NCBI RefSeq assembly: GCF_030159095.1
Contig: NZ_BRXS01000001.1
Coordinates: forward strand, 682,001 to 746,000
Direction of reading: 5' to 3'
DNA length: 64,000 bases
Source: Roseisolibacter agri
Lineage (GTDB): Bacteria > Gemmatimonadota > Gemmatimonadetes > Gemmatimonadales > Gemmatimonadaceae
The notes under the pieces were generated by a model. The model was not told the origin of the DNA, did not search any database, and saw only the letters and a program-made list of their open reading frames with translations. This document shows, in pieces, positions 15,962 to 24,993 of this stretch. Every line of letters starts with the position of its first letter. The stretch's first letter is position 1. Both the position numbers and the translations under genes were made by a program.

Positions 15962-18049
15962 GTGAGCATCGAGCGCGCACCCGGACCGTTCGGCGAGCGT
16001 CCGGAGGAGTCCGCGGACGCACAGGTCGCGCGCCTCACGCGGCGCCTGGAGCGCGAGCGCCGCGCGCGCGTCGAGGCCGAGGCGGTGGCGGAGCGCGGCC
16101 TGCGCGACCTGTACGAGCGCCAGCGCGAGATCGTGCTCCTGGGCGCGATCAGCGCGGAGGCGAACCGCGCGACGTCCGTGGAGGCGGTGCTGCGCTTCGC
16201 GCTCGAGCAGCTGTGCGCGCACACCGGCTGGCCGGTCGCGCACGTGCTGCTGCCCGCGCCGCCGGACGACGCGGCCGCGGAGCCGGGCGTCGCGGCGCTC
16301 GTGACGTCGGGCATCTGGCACTGCCGCGCGGCGACGCCGTACGCCCCATTCGTGGAGGCGACGGCGAGGCGCCGCTTCGCGCACGGCGAGGGGCTGCCGG
16401 GGCGCATCCTCGCGTCGGGCACGCCGCTCTGGATCACGGAGATCGCGGAGGACGAGCGCTTCCCGCGCTGGCGCGAGGCCGCCGCCGCCGGGCTGCGCGC
16501 GGGCTTCGGGCTGCCGGTGCTGGTGGGCGAGCAGGTGGGCGCGGTGCTCGAGTTCTTCTCGGAGGCGACGGTGCCGCCCGACGGCCCGCTGCTGGAGCTG
16601 GCCGCGCACGTGGGCCTGCAGCTCGGGCGCGTGCTGGAGCGCAAGCGCGCCGAGGAGCGCCTGGTGCACGACGCGTTTCACGACGCACTCACCGGGCTGC
16701 CCAACCGCGCGCTCTTCCGCGAGCGGCTGGAGCTGGCGGTGAAGCGCGCGCGGCGCCACACGGACTACCGCTTCGCGGTGCTCTTCCTCGACCTCGACCG
16801 CTTCAAGCTGGTCAACGACAGCCTGGGGCATCACGTCGGCGACCGGCTGATCGAGGAGGCGTCGCGGCGGCTGGCGCGCTGCCTGCGCCACGACGCGCTG
16901 CTGCCGCTCGCGGCGGGCACGCGCTCGCCCGGCGAGGACACGCTGGCACGGCTCGGCGGCGACGAGTTCACCGTGCTGCTGGACGACATCCGCGAGGACA
17001 GCGACGCGTTCCGCGTCGCGGAGCGGCTGCAGGCCGTGCTGCAGGAGCCCTTCGTGCTCGACGGCCACGAGATCGTCACCAGCGCCAGCATCGGGGTGGT
17101 GACCAACGGCCGCATCGACGGCGCCGACAGCGTGGACGCGCTGCTGCGCAACGCCGACGCCGCGATGTACCGCGCGAAGGCCAACGGCCGCGCGCGCGCG
17201 GAGCTGTTCGACACGACGATGCACGCGCAGGCCATGGCGCGCCTGCGGCTGGAGTCCGAGCTGCGGCGCGCGCTGGAGCGCGACGAGTTCCGGCTCGTCT
17301 ACCAGCCCATCATCGCGCTGGCGAGCGGCGACGTCGCCGGCTTCGAGGCGCTGGTGCGCTGGCAGCATCCGACGCGCGGCCTCGTCTCGCCGATGGAGTT
17401 CATCCCCGTGGCCGAGGAGTGCGGGCTGATCCTGCCGCTGGGCGACTGGGTGCTGCGCACCGCGTGCCGGCAGCTGCGCGCGTGGCAGGCGACGTTCCCG
17501 GCGGCGGCGCGCATGACGATGAGCGTCAACATCGCGCCGCGGCAGTTCGCGCAGCCCGACCTGCTGGAGCGCGTGCGGCGCGTGCTGGTGGAGACCGACC
17601 TCGAGGCGTCGTGCCTGAAGCTCGAGATCACCGAGACCGCCGCGATGGGCAACGCCGCGCGCACGCAGGAGGTCCTGCAGGCGCTGCACGCGCTCGGCGT
17701 GCGGCTCAGCATCGACGACTTCGGGACGGGCTACTCGTCGCTCAGCTACCTGCGCCGCTTCCCGCTGCAGACGCTGAAGATCGACCGCTCCTTCATCGAC
17801 GGGATGGACCGCGAGCAGGAGAGCCGCGAGATCGTGCGCGGCATCATCGTGCTCGCGACCACGCTCGGCATGGACGTCGTGGCGGAGGGCGCCGAGACGC
17901 AGGAGCAGGTCGCACACCTGCGCGAGCTCTCGTGCGGCTTCGGGCAGGGCTACTTCTTCCAGCGCCCGGCGGACGAGGCCACGATCACGGGGCTGCTCGC
18001 GGCGATGGCGCCGGAGGTGGCGCCGGAAGCGGCGGGCGCGGCCTCCTAG
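15962..18049 (+). CDS. GAF-GGDEF-EAL c-di-GMP turnover protein, H-NOX partner
   Basis: A 695-residue cytoplasmic protein. Residues 20-60 are a coiled coil rich in Arg/Glu/Ala (RRLERERRARVEAEAVAE), as found at the start of H-NOX-associated signalling proteins. A GAF-like domain covers about 75-215. The GGDEF domain (about 235-400) has an intact GGDEF at 332-336 with a 15-residue insertion just before it. The EAL domain has EAL at 462-464 and an intact DDFGTGYSS. Both synthesis and hydrolysis of c-di-GMP are therefore possible. Being encoded right after H-NOX, it probably turns NO binding into a change in c-di-GMP and so in biofilm or motility. It ends 4 nt into the convergent lipoprotein gene. 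Confidence 0.92.
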   Translation: MSIERAPGPFGERPEESADAQVARLTRRLERERRARVEAEAVAERGLRDLYERQREIVLLGAISAEANRATSVEAVLRFALEQLCAHTGWPVAHVLLPAPPDDAAAEPGVAALVTSGIWHCRAATPYAPFVEATARRRFAHGEGLPGRILASGTPLWITEIAEDERFPRWREAAAAGLRAGFGLPVLVGEQVGAVLEFFSEATVPPDGPLLELAAHVGLQLGRVLERKRAEERLVHDAFHDALTGLPNRALFRERLELAVKRARRHTDYRFAVLFLDLDRFKLVNDSLGHHVGDRLIEEASRRLARCLRHDALLPLAAGTRSPGEDTLARLGGDEFTVLLDDIREDSDAFRVAERLQAVLQEPFVLDGHEIVTSASIGVVTNGRIDGADSVDALLRNADAAMYRAKANGRARAELFDTTMHAQAMARLRLESELRRALERDEFRLVYQPIIALASGDVAGFEALVRWQHPTRGLVSPMEFIPVAEECGLILPLGDWVLRTACRQLRAWQATFPAAARMTMSVNIAPRQFAQPDLLERVRRVLVETDLEASCLKLEITETAAMGNAARTQEVLQALHALGVRLSIDDFGTGYSSLSYLRRFPLQTLKIDRSFIDGMDREQESREIVRGIIVLATTLGMDVVAEGAETQEQVAHLRELSCGFGQGYFFQRPADEATITGLLAAMAPEVAPEAAGAAS

Positions 18050-18690
18050 CAGGCCAGCGTGTAGTTGTCGGCCAGCGTCTCCGCGCGCTCGGCCGACCGC
18101 TCGGCGGGGCCGGCGAGGTTCTGCGGGCTGCAGGCGAAGGTGCGGCCGCCGCCACCGCGTCCGCCGGGCGTGCCCTCCAGCTGGAAGACCAGCCACGCGC
18201 GATCGAGCGGCACGTCGGCCGGACGCGCGATGCGGAAGCGCAGGTCGGTGACCGTGCGCACGTCGCCCAGCCGCAGCGTGTCCGCCACCACCACCGGCTC
18301 GCTCTCGGCGTGCGCGGTCCAGGCGCGCGGCTGGCCCGGCGTCAGCTCGGCGCTGGTGACGATGAGCGCCTTCACGCGCGTGCCGACGGACACGAGCGGC
18401 CGCACGTCGACGATGCGGCCGTCCTCGCGGACGACCATCGGCTCCGCGCTCGTGCCGCCGCCGGGCCACGGCGCGGTGACGAGCGCGGAGTCGACGCGGA
18501 CCTCGATCGCGTCCTTCGTCACGCGCCAGCTGCCGCGGAAGCGGCCGGCCGGCGAGTAGACGCTCGCGAGCGACGAGATCTCGAAGCCCGGCGCTCCGCC
18601 GCGGCGCGGCAGGTGCGCGCAGGCCGTCGTCGCGAACAGGGCGAGCAGCGCCACCGTGGCGCGCCCGGCAGGGCGGAGGGCTCGAATCAT
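18046..18690 (-). CDS. Hypothetical lipoprotein downstream of BlaI/M56 pair
   Basis: A 214-residue protein with a lipoprotein signal: MIRALRPAGRATVALLALFA then the lipobox TTAC. The mature part is beta-rich (FRGSWRVTKDAIEVRVDSALV, DVRTVTDLRFRIARPADVPLD) with late cysteines in TFACSPQ and YTLAC. Nothing matches a family known to me. It starts 5 nt after the stop of the M56-TonB protein and is probably in the same operon, so it may belong to the response controlled by BlaI. Its stop codon overlaps that of the convergent GGDEF-EAL gene by 4 nt. Confidence 0.75.
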   Translation of the reverse strand: MIRALRPAGRATVALLALFATTACAHLPRRGGAPGFEISSLASVYSPAGRFRGSWRVTKDAIEVRVDSALVTAPWPGGGTSAEPMVVREDGRIVDVRPLVSVGTRVKALIVTSAELTPGQPRAWTAHAESEPVVVADTLRLGDVRTVTDLRFRIARPADVPLDRAWLVFQLEGTPGGRGGGGRTFACSPQNLAGPAERSAERAETLADNYTLAC

Positions 18691-18695
18691 CGACG

Positions 18696-20285
18696 TCAGA
18701 GCGGGCGCTTGGTGAGAGCGAACTGGAACGGCTGCTGGACGAGCTGCTTCACCGCCTTCCCACCCACGCGGGCCGGCTCGAAGCGCAGGTCGGTCACGGC
18801 GTCGATCACCGCGTCGGCGAAGAGGTGGCTGCCCGTCGCCTTCAGGATCCGGACGGGCCCGACGACGCGACCCGCCGTATCGACGACGAACTGCGCCAGC
18901 ACCTCGCCTTCCAGGCCGAGCCGCCGCGCCTCCGCCGGGTAGCGCGGGCCGCGCACCTCCCCGGCCGGCCTGACCGGCTGCTCCACCTGGTATTCGAAGT
19001 ACACCGCGCCGGCCGAATCTGTGTCGGGCACCACGATCTGCAAGCGCGCCAGATCGGGGTCGGCGGACCTGGGCATGAGCTCGCCCGATGCCATGCGCGG
19101 CGACGTCGGCGATCCGGGCCCCGTCACCTTGCGTGGCAGCAGCGTCGTGTCCGGCGTTCCGAGCTGCCGCAGCATCGGCGCGAGGCCGATCATCAGCGAG
19201 TCGACGCCGCCGTCGGCGCTCCGCAGCGCGACCGCCACCGAGTCCTCGAGCGTGCGCGCCCGCGCCATGTCGGCCGCGTCGTCGCGCGGCCGGCTGGCGA
19301 CCATGTCGGGCGCCGCGCACGCGAGCAACGCCGCGACGGTGGACGCGCCCGCGACACCACCGAGTCCGAGCGTGCGCGCGAGGCGGACGCGCGGACGCAG
19401 CGGGCGCGCGCGCATCGTCGCGATGCGGCGCTCCAGGTCGGTGGGCGACGGCGCGAGCGCGGAGAGCGCGGCGAGGGCGGGCACCGCGGCGCGCGCCTGG
19501 TCGCGGCGCTGCGCCACGGCCAGCAGCAGCAGCCCGTAGCGCGTGACGTCGGGATGCGCGCGCAGCACGCGCGCGTCGCAGTCGATCTCGATCGCGGCAC
19601 GGAGCCGGCGCGCGATCCACCACGCGGCGGGATTCCACGGCATCGCGGCCACCAGCAGCGCGCCGGCCATCAGCAGCGCCGGGTCGCCCGCGCGCGCGTG
19701 CTCCTGCTCGTGCCGCAGCACCAGCGCGCGCAGCGGCCGCTCCAGCGCGAGCGCCCACGCGGGGAGCACGATGCGCGGCTGCCGCACGCCCAGCACCGCG
19801 GGACCCAGGTCGGGCGCGACGGCGACCGCGACGCCGTCCACGACCTCGGGCGTCCACGCGCGGGCCGCGCGCCGCAGCGCACGCACGCCGCGCCAGAGCA
19901 CGAGGAGCGCGAGCGCGGACGTCGCCAGCCAGAGCAGCGCCAGCGGCCGCTCGAGCGCCGGCAGCGCGTCGCGCGCGACGGCCATCAGGTCGCTGCCCGC
20001 GGTGCCCGTGGCGCGCACGACGACGGCGGGCAGCTCGTGGACGGGGATCGATCCGGACCGGCTCCGGGCCGTCGGGGCAGGGGCGAGGAGGGTGCGCGCG
20101 ACCGCCGCGGCGCGCGGCGCGACCAGCACGGCGGCGACGGGCAGCAGGGCGGTGACCGCGAGCGCGGCCACCCACGCGCCGCGCGCGGGACGCCGCCAGA
20201 GCCGCAGCGCGCCCTCCGCCGCCCCCGCACCCAGCGCGGCGGCCGCGCCGCCGACGATCGCGGCCAGCATCAGGAGCGCGATCAT
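18696..20285 (-). CDS. BlaR1/MecR1-like M56 peptidase with TonB C-terminal domain
   Basis: A 529-residue membrane protein. Several transmembrane segments surround a cytoplasmic zinc-peptidase domain with HEQEH (His192, Glu193, His196) and the downstream EIDCDARV. In BlaR1/MecR1 systems this domain cleaves the BlaI/MecI repressor after signal sensing. The extracytoplasmic end carries a TonB-type C-terminal domain (PRYPAEARRLGLEGEVLAQF, VDTAGRVVGPVRI) in place of the penicillin-binding sensor of true BlaR1. TonB domains touch outer-membrane receptors, so this protein could sense or energise a receptor. The start ATG overlaps the upstream blaI-like stop. Confidence 0.88.
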   Translation of the reverse strand: MIALLMLAAIVGGAAAALGAGAAEGALRLWRRPARGAWVAALAVTALLPVAAVLVAPRAAAVARTLLAPAPTARSRSGSIPVHELPAVVVRATGTAGSDLMAVARDALPALERPLALLWLATSALALLVLWRGVRALRRAARAWTPEVVDGVAVAVAPDLGPAVLGVRQPRIVLPAWALALERPLRALVLRHEQEHARAGDPALLMAGALLVAAMPWNPAAWWIARRLRAAIEIDCDARVLRAHPDVTRYGLLLLAVAQRRDQARAAVPALAALSALAPSPTDLERRIATMRARPLRPRVRLARTLGLGGVAGASTVAALLACAAPDMVASRPRDDAADMARARTLEDSVAVALRSADGGVDSLMIGLAPMLRQLGTPDTTLLPRKVTGPGSPTSPRMASGELMPRSADPDLARLQIVVPDTDSAGAVYFEYQVEQPVRPAGEVRGPRYPAEARRLGLEGEVLAQFVVDTAGRVVGPVRILKATGSHLFADAVIDAVTDLRFEPARVGGKAVKQLVQQPFQFALTKRPL

Positions 20286-20668
20286 GCGTCCTCCCGCGTG
20301 GCGGCCTCGTCGTCGCGCAGCGCGCGCGACAGGCGCTCCAGCTCCGCGGCGTCGAGGCCGCGGTCGTGCACCAGCTGCGCGACCAGCGCCTCGGGGGAGC
20401 CGTGGAACAGCTTGTCCACCAGCCGCGAGAGCGCGCTGCGTCGGGCGGCCTGCCGCGCCACGACGGGGAAGTAGCGGTAGGCCTTCCCCTCGCCCTCGTG
20501 CCGCACCAGCCCCTTGCCCTCGAGGTTGCGGAGGATGGTGAGGACGGTGGTGTAGGCGAGGGTGGTGGGCAGCGCCTCGCGGACCTCGGTGACGGTGCCC
20601 GAGCCCAGCTCCCACAACACGCCCATGACGTCGAGCTCCCGCTCGCCGAACGAGATCTCCATCTCCAT
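20282..20668 (-). CDS. BlaI/MecI/CopY-family repressor
   Basis: A 128-residue winged-helix repressor. The family signature is ERELDVMGVLWELGSGTVTEVREAL then LAYTTVLTILRNLEGKGLV. These dimeric proteins bind palindromes with TACTA/TAGTA-type half sites and are inactivated by cleavage by the partner M56 protease. Two such palindromes lie 10-75 nt upstream of its start codon, so it probably represses its own operon: repressor, M56-TonB and lipoprotein. The reading frames of repressor and protease overlap (ATGA), a typical arrangement. Confidence 0.92.
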   Translation of the reverse strand: MEMEISFGERELDVMGVLWELGSGTVTEVREALPTTLAYTTVLTILRNLEGKGLVRHEGEGKAYRYFPVVARQAARRSALSRLVDKLFHGSPEALVAQLVHDRGLDAAELERLSRALRDDEAATREDA

Positions 20669-20678
20669 CGCCGACTCC

Positions 20679-20694
20679 TACTATGTGGTTAGTA
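20679..20694. promoter_or_regulatory. BlaI-type operator 1, first locus
   Basis: TACTATGTGGTTAGTA is an inverted repeat with half sites TACTA and TAGTA separated by six bases. It begins 11 nt upstream of the repressor start codon. The shape matches known BlaI/MecI operators. Confidence 0.7.
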
Positions 20695-20724
20695 TGAAGA
20701 TGGGACGCGTGGGCGCGCCTGTCA

Positions 20725-20738
20725 ACTATCCACCTAGT
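20725..20738. promoter_or_regulatory. BlaI-type operator 2, first locus
   Basis: ACTATCCACCTAGT has half sites ACTA and TAGT. Its centre is about 45 bp from operator 1. The local AT content is much higher than the surroundings, as expected of a repressor/promoter region. Confidence 0.6.
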
Positions 20739-20759
20739 ACGATGCCGGCGCCGTTCGCG

Positions 20760-21215
20760 CTAGCCCGCCGTGCGCACGTAGTCGCGACCGTCGAGCCGGA
20801 GCACGGTCCCCGTCACCCCGACCAGCACCGCGTACGACGCGCGCACGGTCGACGCGACGCCGGTCCGGTCGAAGCGCAGCAGGAGCACGCCGCCGCCCGC
20901 GTCCCACGCGAACGCCTGCTGCTCCACCGTCAGCGGGACGCCGAGCTGGGTGCGGACGGTCGTGGAGCGGGTGCCGGAGCCGTCCGACGCGAACGTCCAC
21001 GTCTGCTCGCTGAGGACGCCGCCCTCGTTGGCGATCCGCGTCCAGCTGCCGACGAGCGGGGCCTGGCCGCGGCCGACGGCGATCGTCAGCCCGCCGCCCG
21101 TGCCTCCGGTGCCGGATCCGCTCAGCGCGGACGGGGCGAGCACCGCGTCGATCGAGGTCGAGTCGTCGCACGCCGCCAGGGTCGCGGCGAGCGTGAGGAG
21201 GATGAGCGTCCGCAT
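20760..21215 (-). CDS. Hypothetical lipoprotein
   Basis: A 151-residue protein with signal MRTLILLTLAATLAAC, ending in a lipobox Cys at residue 16. A Gly/Thr/Ser-rich linker (SGSGTGGTGGG) leads to a beta-rich domain with a lipocalin-like pattern (LVGSWTRIANEGGVLSEQTW, TFASDGSGTRSTTV, YAVLVGVTGTVLRLDG). Such small lipocalin-like lipoproteins are frequent in Gemmatimonadota-type genomes, but no function is known. A good GGAGGT lies just upstream of the ATG. Its stop is followed by the BlaI operator region of the next operon. Confidence 0.75.
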   Translation of the reverse strand: MRTLILLTLAATLAACDDSTSIDAVLAPSALSGSGTGGTGGGLTIAVGRGQAPLVGSWTRIANEGGVLSEQTWTFASDGSGTRSTTVRTQLGVPLTVEQQAFAWDAGGGVLLLRFDRTGVASTVRASYAVLVGVTGTVLRLDGRDYVRTAG

Positions 21216-21325
21216 GGCGGGACCTCCGGGGCGCGACGCCCCATTCGGGACGGGGGACTGGCCATCGCTGGCGGTGCAGGGTTCGTGCGCGGCGCCGGGG
21301 ACCCCGGTCCCATCGCCCGGGCTGG

Positions 21326-21331
21326 TATATT
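21326..21331 (+). promoter_or_regulatory. Candidate -10 element, proline dehydrogenase
   Basis: TATATT followed by TCC, about 58 nt before the ATG at 21390. It is one of the few AT-rich hexamers in this region. No confident -35 was seen. Confidence 0.4.
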
Positions 21332-21389
21332 TCCGGCCTTCCCGCCGGCGGCCGCGCGCCGCGGCACCATCCGACTCCCGTCCGACCTC

Positions 21390-22370
21390 ATGCTGCGCAA
21401 CGCGCTCCTCTACCTCTCCAACCAGCAGCGGGTCTTCCGGTTCATCCGCGACAACCGCCTCGCGAAGCGCTTCGCGTCGCGCTTCGTGGCCGGCGAGACG
21501 ATCGAGGAGGCGCTGGAGGCGGTGGCCGCGCTGAACGGGCGCGGCATCCGTGCGTCGCTCGACCTGCTGGGCGAGAGCGTGACGAACGCCGCCGAGGCGC
21601 AGCAGACCGGCCGCGAGTACGTCGAGCTGCTGGAGCGGATCCAGGCGCGTGGGCTGGACGCCAACGTCTCGGTGAAGCTGACCGCGATGGGGCAGGACAT
21701 CGACGAGGGGCTGTGCGTCGAGACCATCGGCGCGGTGCTGCGCACGGCGCAGGGCTTCGGCAACTTCGTGCGGCTCGACATGGAGTCGAGCGCGTACACG
21801 CAGAAGACGCTCGACCTGTTCTATGGCCGTTTGTACCCCGCGTACCCCGAGAATGTCGGCATCGTGCTGCAGAGCTACCTGTACCGCACCGACGACGACG
21901 TGAAGCGCGCCAACCAGGAGCGCTGCCGCGTGCGCATCTGCAAGGGCGCGTACAAGGAGCCGCCCGCAGTCGCGTACCCCGACAAGGCGGACGTCGACAA
22001 GAGCTACGTGCGCGCGATGCAGGCGCTGATGCGCGACGGCCGCTATCCCGGCATCGCGACGCACGACGAGGCGATCATCGCCGAGGCGAAGCGGTTCGCG
22101 AAGGCGGAGGGGATCGCGACCGACCGCTTCGAGTTCCAGATGCTGTACGGCGTGCGCCGCGACCTGCAGGACGCGCTGGTGCGCGAGGGCTACAACGTGC
22201 GCGTCTACGTGCCGTTCGGGACGCAGTGGTATCCGTACCTCATGCGCCGGCTGGCCGAGCGTCCCGCGAACGTCGCCTTCATGACGGGCAACATCGTGAA
22301 GGAGGTCATCGGCGGGCGCCGCAACGCGTCGCGCAACGGCACGCGCCCGCGCGTGGGCCCCGGCGCGTGA
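21390..22370 (+). CDS. Proline dehydrogenase (monofunctional)
   Basis: A 326-residue FAD-dependent enzyme oxidising L-proline to pyrroline-5-carboxylate, the first step of proline breakdown. The family barrel motifs are visible: VSVKLTAMGQDID, FVRLDMESSAYTQKTLDLF, GIVLQSYLYRTDDD, RICKGAYKEPPAVAYP and FQMLYGVRRDLQ followed by VYVPFGTQWYPYLMRRLAERPAN. This is the short single-domain type; no P5C dehydrogenase is fused or nearby. The ATG at 21390 begins the conserved N-terminus; the upstream in-frame sequence is not protein-like. It overlaps the next gene by 4 bp. The electrons probably enter the quinone pool. Confidence 0.93.
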   Translation: MLRNALLYLSNQQRVFRFIRDNRLAKRFASRFVAGETIEEALEAVAALNGRGIRASLDLLGESVTNAAEAQQTGREYVELLERIQARGLDANVSVKLTAMGQDIDEGLCVETIGAVLRTAQGFGNFVRLDMESSAYTQKTLDLFYGRLYPAYPENVGIVLQSYLYRTDDDVKRANQERCRVRICKGAYKEPPAVAYPDKADVDKSYVRAMQALMRDGRYPGIATHDEAIIAEAKRFAKAEGIATDRFEFQMLYGVRRDLQDALVREGYNVRVYVPFGTQWYPYLMRRLAERPANVAFMTGNIVKEVIGGRRNASRNGTRPRVGPGA

Positions 22371-22780
22371 CGGCCGCCGTGCCGGGCCTGCACCTCCCGC
22401 CCGACGACGACGCGGGCGACGAGTCCACGCTCGGCGGCTACGCGGCGGTGCACAAGCGCCCGCCCGCGTTCGAGGGGATCGACGGGCTGTCGTACAGCGT
22501 CGAGCTGTGCGCCGACACGACCGACGATCCCGCGCGCCCGTGGGGCGCGTACCTGCTCTTCCTGCGCTGGCGCCGCATCGGCGCGCCCGGCATCGACGCG
22601 CATCTGGAGACGGACTTCATCATCCGCGGCGACGACGAGGCGGGCGTGCTCGCCGCGCTCGGCCGCATGCCGCTGCTGACCGCGAAGGCCACCCTCGACG
22701 CGCTGGTGCGCAAGCAGGAGGGCGGCCCGCCGAAGCGGAAGTGGTGGGACGTCATGGCTGCCGAGGAAGACGAAGCGTGA
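22367..22780 (+). CDS. Hypothetical protein between PRODH and RsgA
   Basis: A 137-residue soluble, acidic protein without signal peptide. GTG overlaps the upstream stop and its own stop overlaps the rsgA start, so it lies in a three-gene coupled operon. The sequence has a compact alpha/beta feel (LSYSVELCADTTDDPARPWGA, YLLFLRWRRIGAPGIDAHLE, TDFIIRGDDEAGVLAALGRMPL) and ends with KRKWWDVMAAEEDEA. No family was recognised. Translational coupling on both sides supports that it is expressed. Confidence 0.75.
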   Translation: MTAAVPGLHLPPDDDAGDESTLGGYAAVHKRPPAFEGIDGLSYSVELCADTTDDPARPWGAYLLFLRWRRIGAPGIDAHLETDFIIRGDDEAGVLAALGRMPLLTAKATLDALVRKQEGGPPKRKWWDVMAAEEDEA

Positions 22781-23790
22781 ACGGCGTCGTCCTGGGTGGC
22801 ACCGGCGGCATCTGGCGCGTCCTCGGCGACGACGGCGTCGTGCGCGAGGCGTCGCTGCGCGGGCGGCTCAAGAAGTCGGACGAGGGGCGGCGCGCCGACG
22901 GCTCGCTGCGGCGCGACACCGTGGCCTCCGAGTCGCGGCGCGGCAAGCTCGCGGTGGGCGACCGCGTCACGCTGGCGACGGACGCGCGCGACACGGGCGC
23001 GTGGGCGATCGACGCGATCGCGCCGCGCCACTCGAAGCTCGCGCGGCGCAGCCCCGGCGGCGGCTACGGCGAGCGCGTGCTCGTCGCCAACGTCGATCAG
23101 GTGCTCGTGGTGTTCGCGGCCGCGCGCCCCGAGCCGCACGAGCGCATGCTCGACCGCTTCCTGGTCGTCGCGGAGGCCAACGAGCTGGCGGCGCGCATCG
23201 TCGTCAACAAGGCGGAGCTGGTGGGCGACGGCGACGCGGTGCGCGGCGAGGCCGTGGTGCGCGAGCGCTTCGCGGACTTCACGCGCGCGGGCTATCCGCT
23301 GCACGTCACGAGCGTCGCGCAGCGGCACGGGCTGGAGGAGCTGCGCGAGGTGCTGGTCGGCCGCACGTCGGCGCTCACGGGGCCGTCGGGCGTCGGCAAG
23401 TCGTCGCTCATGAACGCGCTCTATCCGGGGCTCGACCTGCGCGTCGGCGCGATCAGCGAGAGCGTCAACAAGGGGCGCCACACGACGGTGGGCGCGCTGC
23501 TGCATCCGCTGCGCGGCCCCGACGCGAGCGTCGCCGGCTTCGTCGTCGACACGCCGGGGCTGCGCGAGATCGGCTTCTGGGGGCTGCCCGCCGAATCGCT
23601 GGACGAGTGCTTCCCCGAGCTGCGGCCGTACCTGGACGAGTGCCGCTTCGGCGACTGCGCGCACGTCTCGGAGCCCGGGTGCGCGGTGCGCGAGGCGGTG
23701 GCCGAGGGCGCGGTGAGCCGCGCGCGCTACGAGAGCTTCCTCAAGCTGCGCGAGGAAGTCCGCGAGGGCACGCCGCCGGAGTGGGCCTGA
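22777..23790 (+). CDS. rsgA: Small ribosomal subunit biogenesis GTPase RsgA
   Basis: A 337-residue circularly permuted GTPase that assists late 30S subunit maturation. An N-terminal OB-like domain is followed by G motifs in permuted order: NKAE (G4), then GPSGVGKSS (P-loop, G1), then DTPG (G3). The C-terminal zinc site fits C-x4-C-x-H-x5-C in CRFGDCAHVSEPGC. Length and order match the family. The GTG start overlaps the upstream stop (GTGA). A 16-nt palindrome at 23825-23840 follows the gene and could contribute to termination. Confidence 0.93.
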   Translation: MNGVVLGGTGGIWRVLGDDGVVREASLRGRLKKSDEGRRADGSLRRDTVASESRRGKLAVGDRVTLATDARDTGAWAIDAIAPRHSKLARRSPGGGYGERVLVANVDQVLVVFAAARPEPHERMLDRFLVVAEANELAARIVVNKAELVGDGDAVRGEAVVRERFADFTRAGYPLHVTSVAQRHGLEELREVLVGRTSALTGPSGVGKSSLMNALYPGLDLRVGAISESVNKGRHTTVGALLHPLRGPDASVAGFVVDTPGLREIGFWGLPAESLDECFPELRPYLDECRFGDCAHVSEPGCAVREAVAEGAVSRARYESFLKLREEVREGTPPEWA

Positions 23791-23968
23791 TCGGCGGTCC
23801 GCCGTGTCGATCGGCGACATGCCGTCCCCGCGCGGGGACGACGCATGGGGGCCGCCGGTCGGCAAGGCGAAGTGAGGCAAGCGGTTGCGCACCGGATCGC
23901 GGACGGTGCGCCGGTTGCCGTGCCGGGACGCCCGGGTCTCCGTGCCTCCGTCCTCCGCGATCCCGCCC

Positions 23969-24958
23969 ATGCGCACCCTCCGCTCCCGCGCGCCGCGCCC
24001 GCTCCGTGCGGGCCTCGTCGCCACCCTGTTGCTGTCGCCGTCCCTGCTGGCCGCTCAGAGCGCCGCGGACGCCGCGCTGTGCGAGCGCCAGGGCGACGCC
24101 CGCCATCCGGAGGCGCGGGCGCAGGTTCGTGAGCGCGCGCAGGGCGGGACGCCGGCCGCCGCCTTCTTCGCGGGCTGCGCGGCGCTGGCCGACGGGGATG
24201 CGGGACGCGCCGCCGAGGCGCTGGAGCGCGCGGTGCGGGCCGACGACGCGAGCGCGGTCGCGCACTTCTGGCTCGGCCGCGCGTACGGCGAGCAGGCGCA
24301 GAAGGCGAACGTCTTCCGGCAGGCGTCGCTGGCGCGGAAGACGAAGGCGGAGTTCGAGCGCGCCGTGCAGCTGGATCCCGCGTACATCGACGCGCGTGTG
24401 GGCCTGATCCGCTACTACCTGCTCGCGCCCGGCGTCCTCGGTGGGAGCACCGAGCGTGCGCGCGCGCAGGTCGAGGAGATCCGCCGCCGCAATCCGTATC
24501 GCGGCGCCTTCGCGGCCGTCGACGTGGCGACACGCCAGAAGGACACCGCGAGCGTCACGCGCGAGTACCGGCAGCTGATCGCGCAGTACCCGGACAGCAG
24601 CGGCCCGTGGGTCGCGCTGATCTCGCTCCTCGCGACGCAGCAGCGGTGGGACGAGGCCTTCGCGACCACCGAGCGGCTGCTCCAGGCGCAGCCCGCGTCG
24701 CCGGTGGCGCCGTACCTGATCGGACGGCTCGCGTCGCAGTCGGGGCAGCAGCTCGAGCGCGGCGAGCAGGCGCTCCGGCGCTACCTCGGCACCACGCCGC
24801 GTCCCGGCGATCCGCCGCTGGCGAACGCGCACTACCGGCTGGGTGGGATCCTCGAGCGGCAGGGCCGGAAGGACCAGGCGCGCGCGGAGTACGAGGCCGC
24901 GGTGGCGCTGGACCCGAAGCTCAAGGTCGCGCGCGACGCGCTGGCGAAGCTGCGCTGA
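23969..24958 (+). CDS. Secreted tetratricopeptide-repeat protein
   Basis: A 329-residue protein. The ATG at 23969 puts a signal peptide at the N-terminus (LRAGLVATLLLSPSLLAAQ). The mature protein is built of TPR-like helix pairs, seen in AAAFFAGCAALADGDAGRAAEALERAV, AVAHFWLGRAYGEQA, TKAEFERAVQLDPAYIDAR, and at the end NAHYRLGGILERQGRKDQAR with YEAAVALDPKLKVA. TPR arrays mediate protein contacts, here in the periplasm. Nothing indicates a specific partner. It is separated from rsgA by about 180 nt and probably has its own promoter. Confidence 0.85.
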   Translation: MRTLRSRAPRPLRAGLVATLLLSPSLLAAQSAADAALCERQGDARHPEARAQVRERAQGGTPAAAFFAGCAALADGDAGRAAEALERAVRADDASAVAHFWLGRAYGEQAQKANVFRQASLARKTKAEFERAVQLDPAYIDARVGLIRYYLLAPGVLGGSTERARAQVEEIRRRNPYRGAFAAVDVATRQKDTASVTREYRQLIAQYPDSSGPWVALISLLATQQRWDEAFATTERLLQAQPASPVAPYLIGRLASQSGQQLERGEQALRRYLGTTPRPGDPPLANAHYRLGGILERQGRKDQARAEYEAAVALDPKLKVARDALAKLR

Positions 24959-24993
24959 CCGCGCGCGGCGCGCGTCGTGCACGGCGCGCGGTC

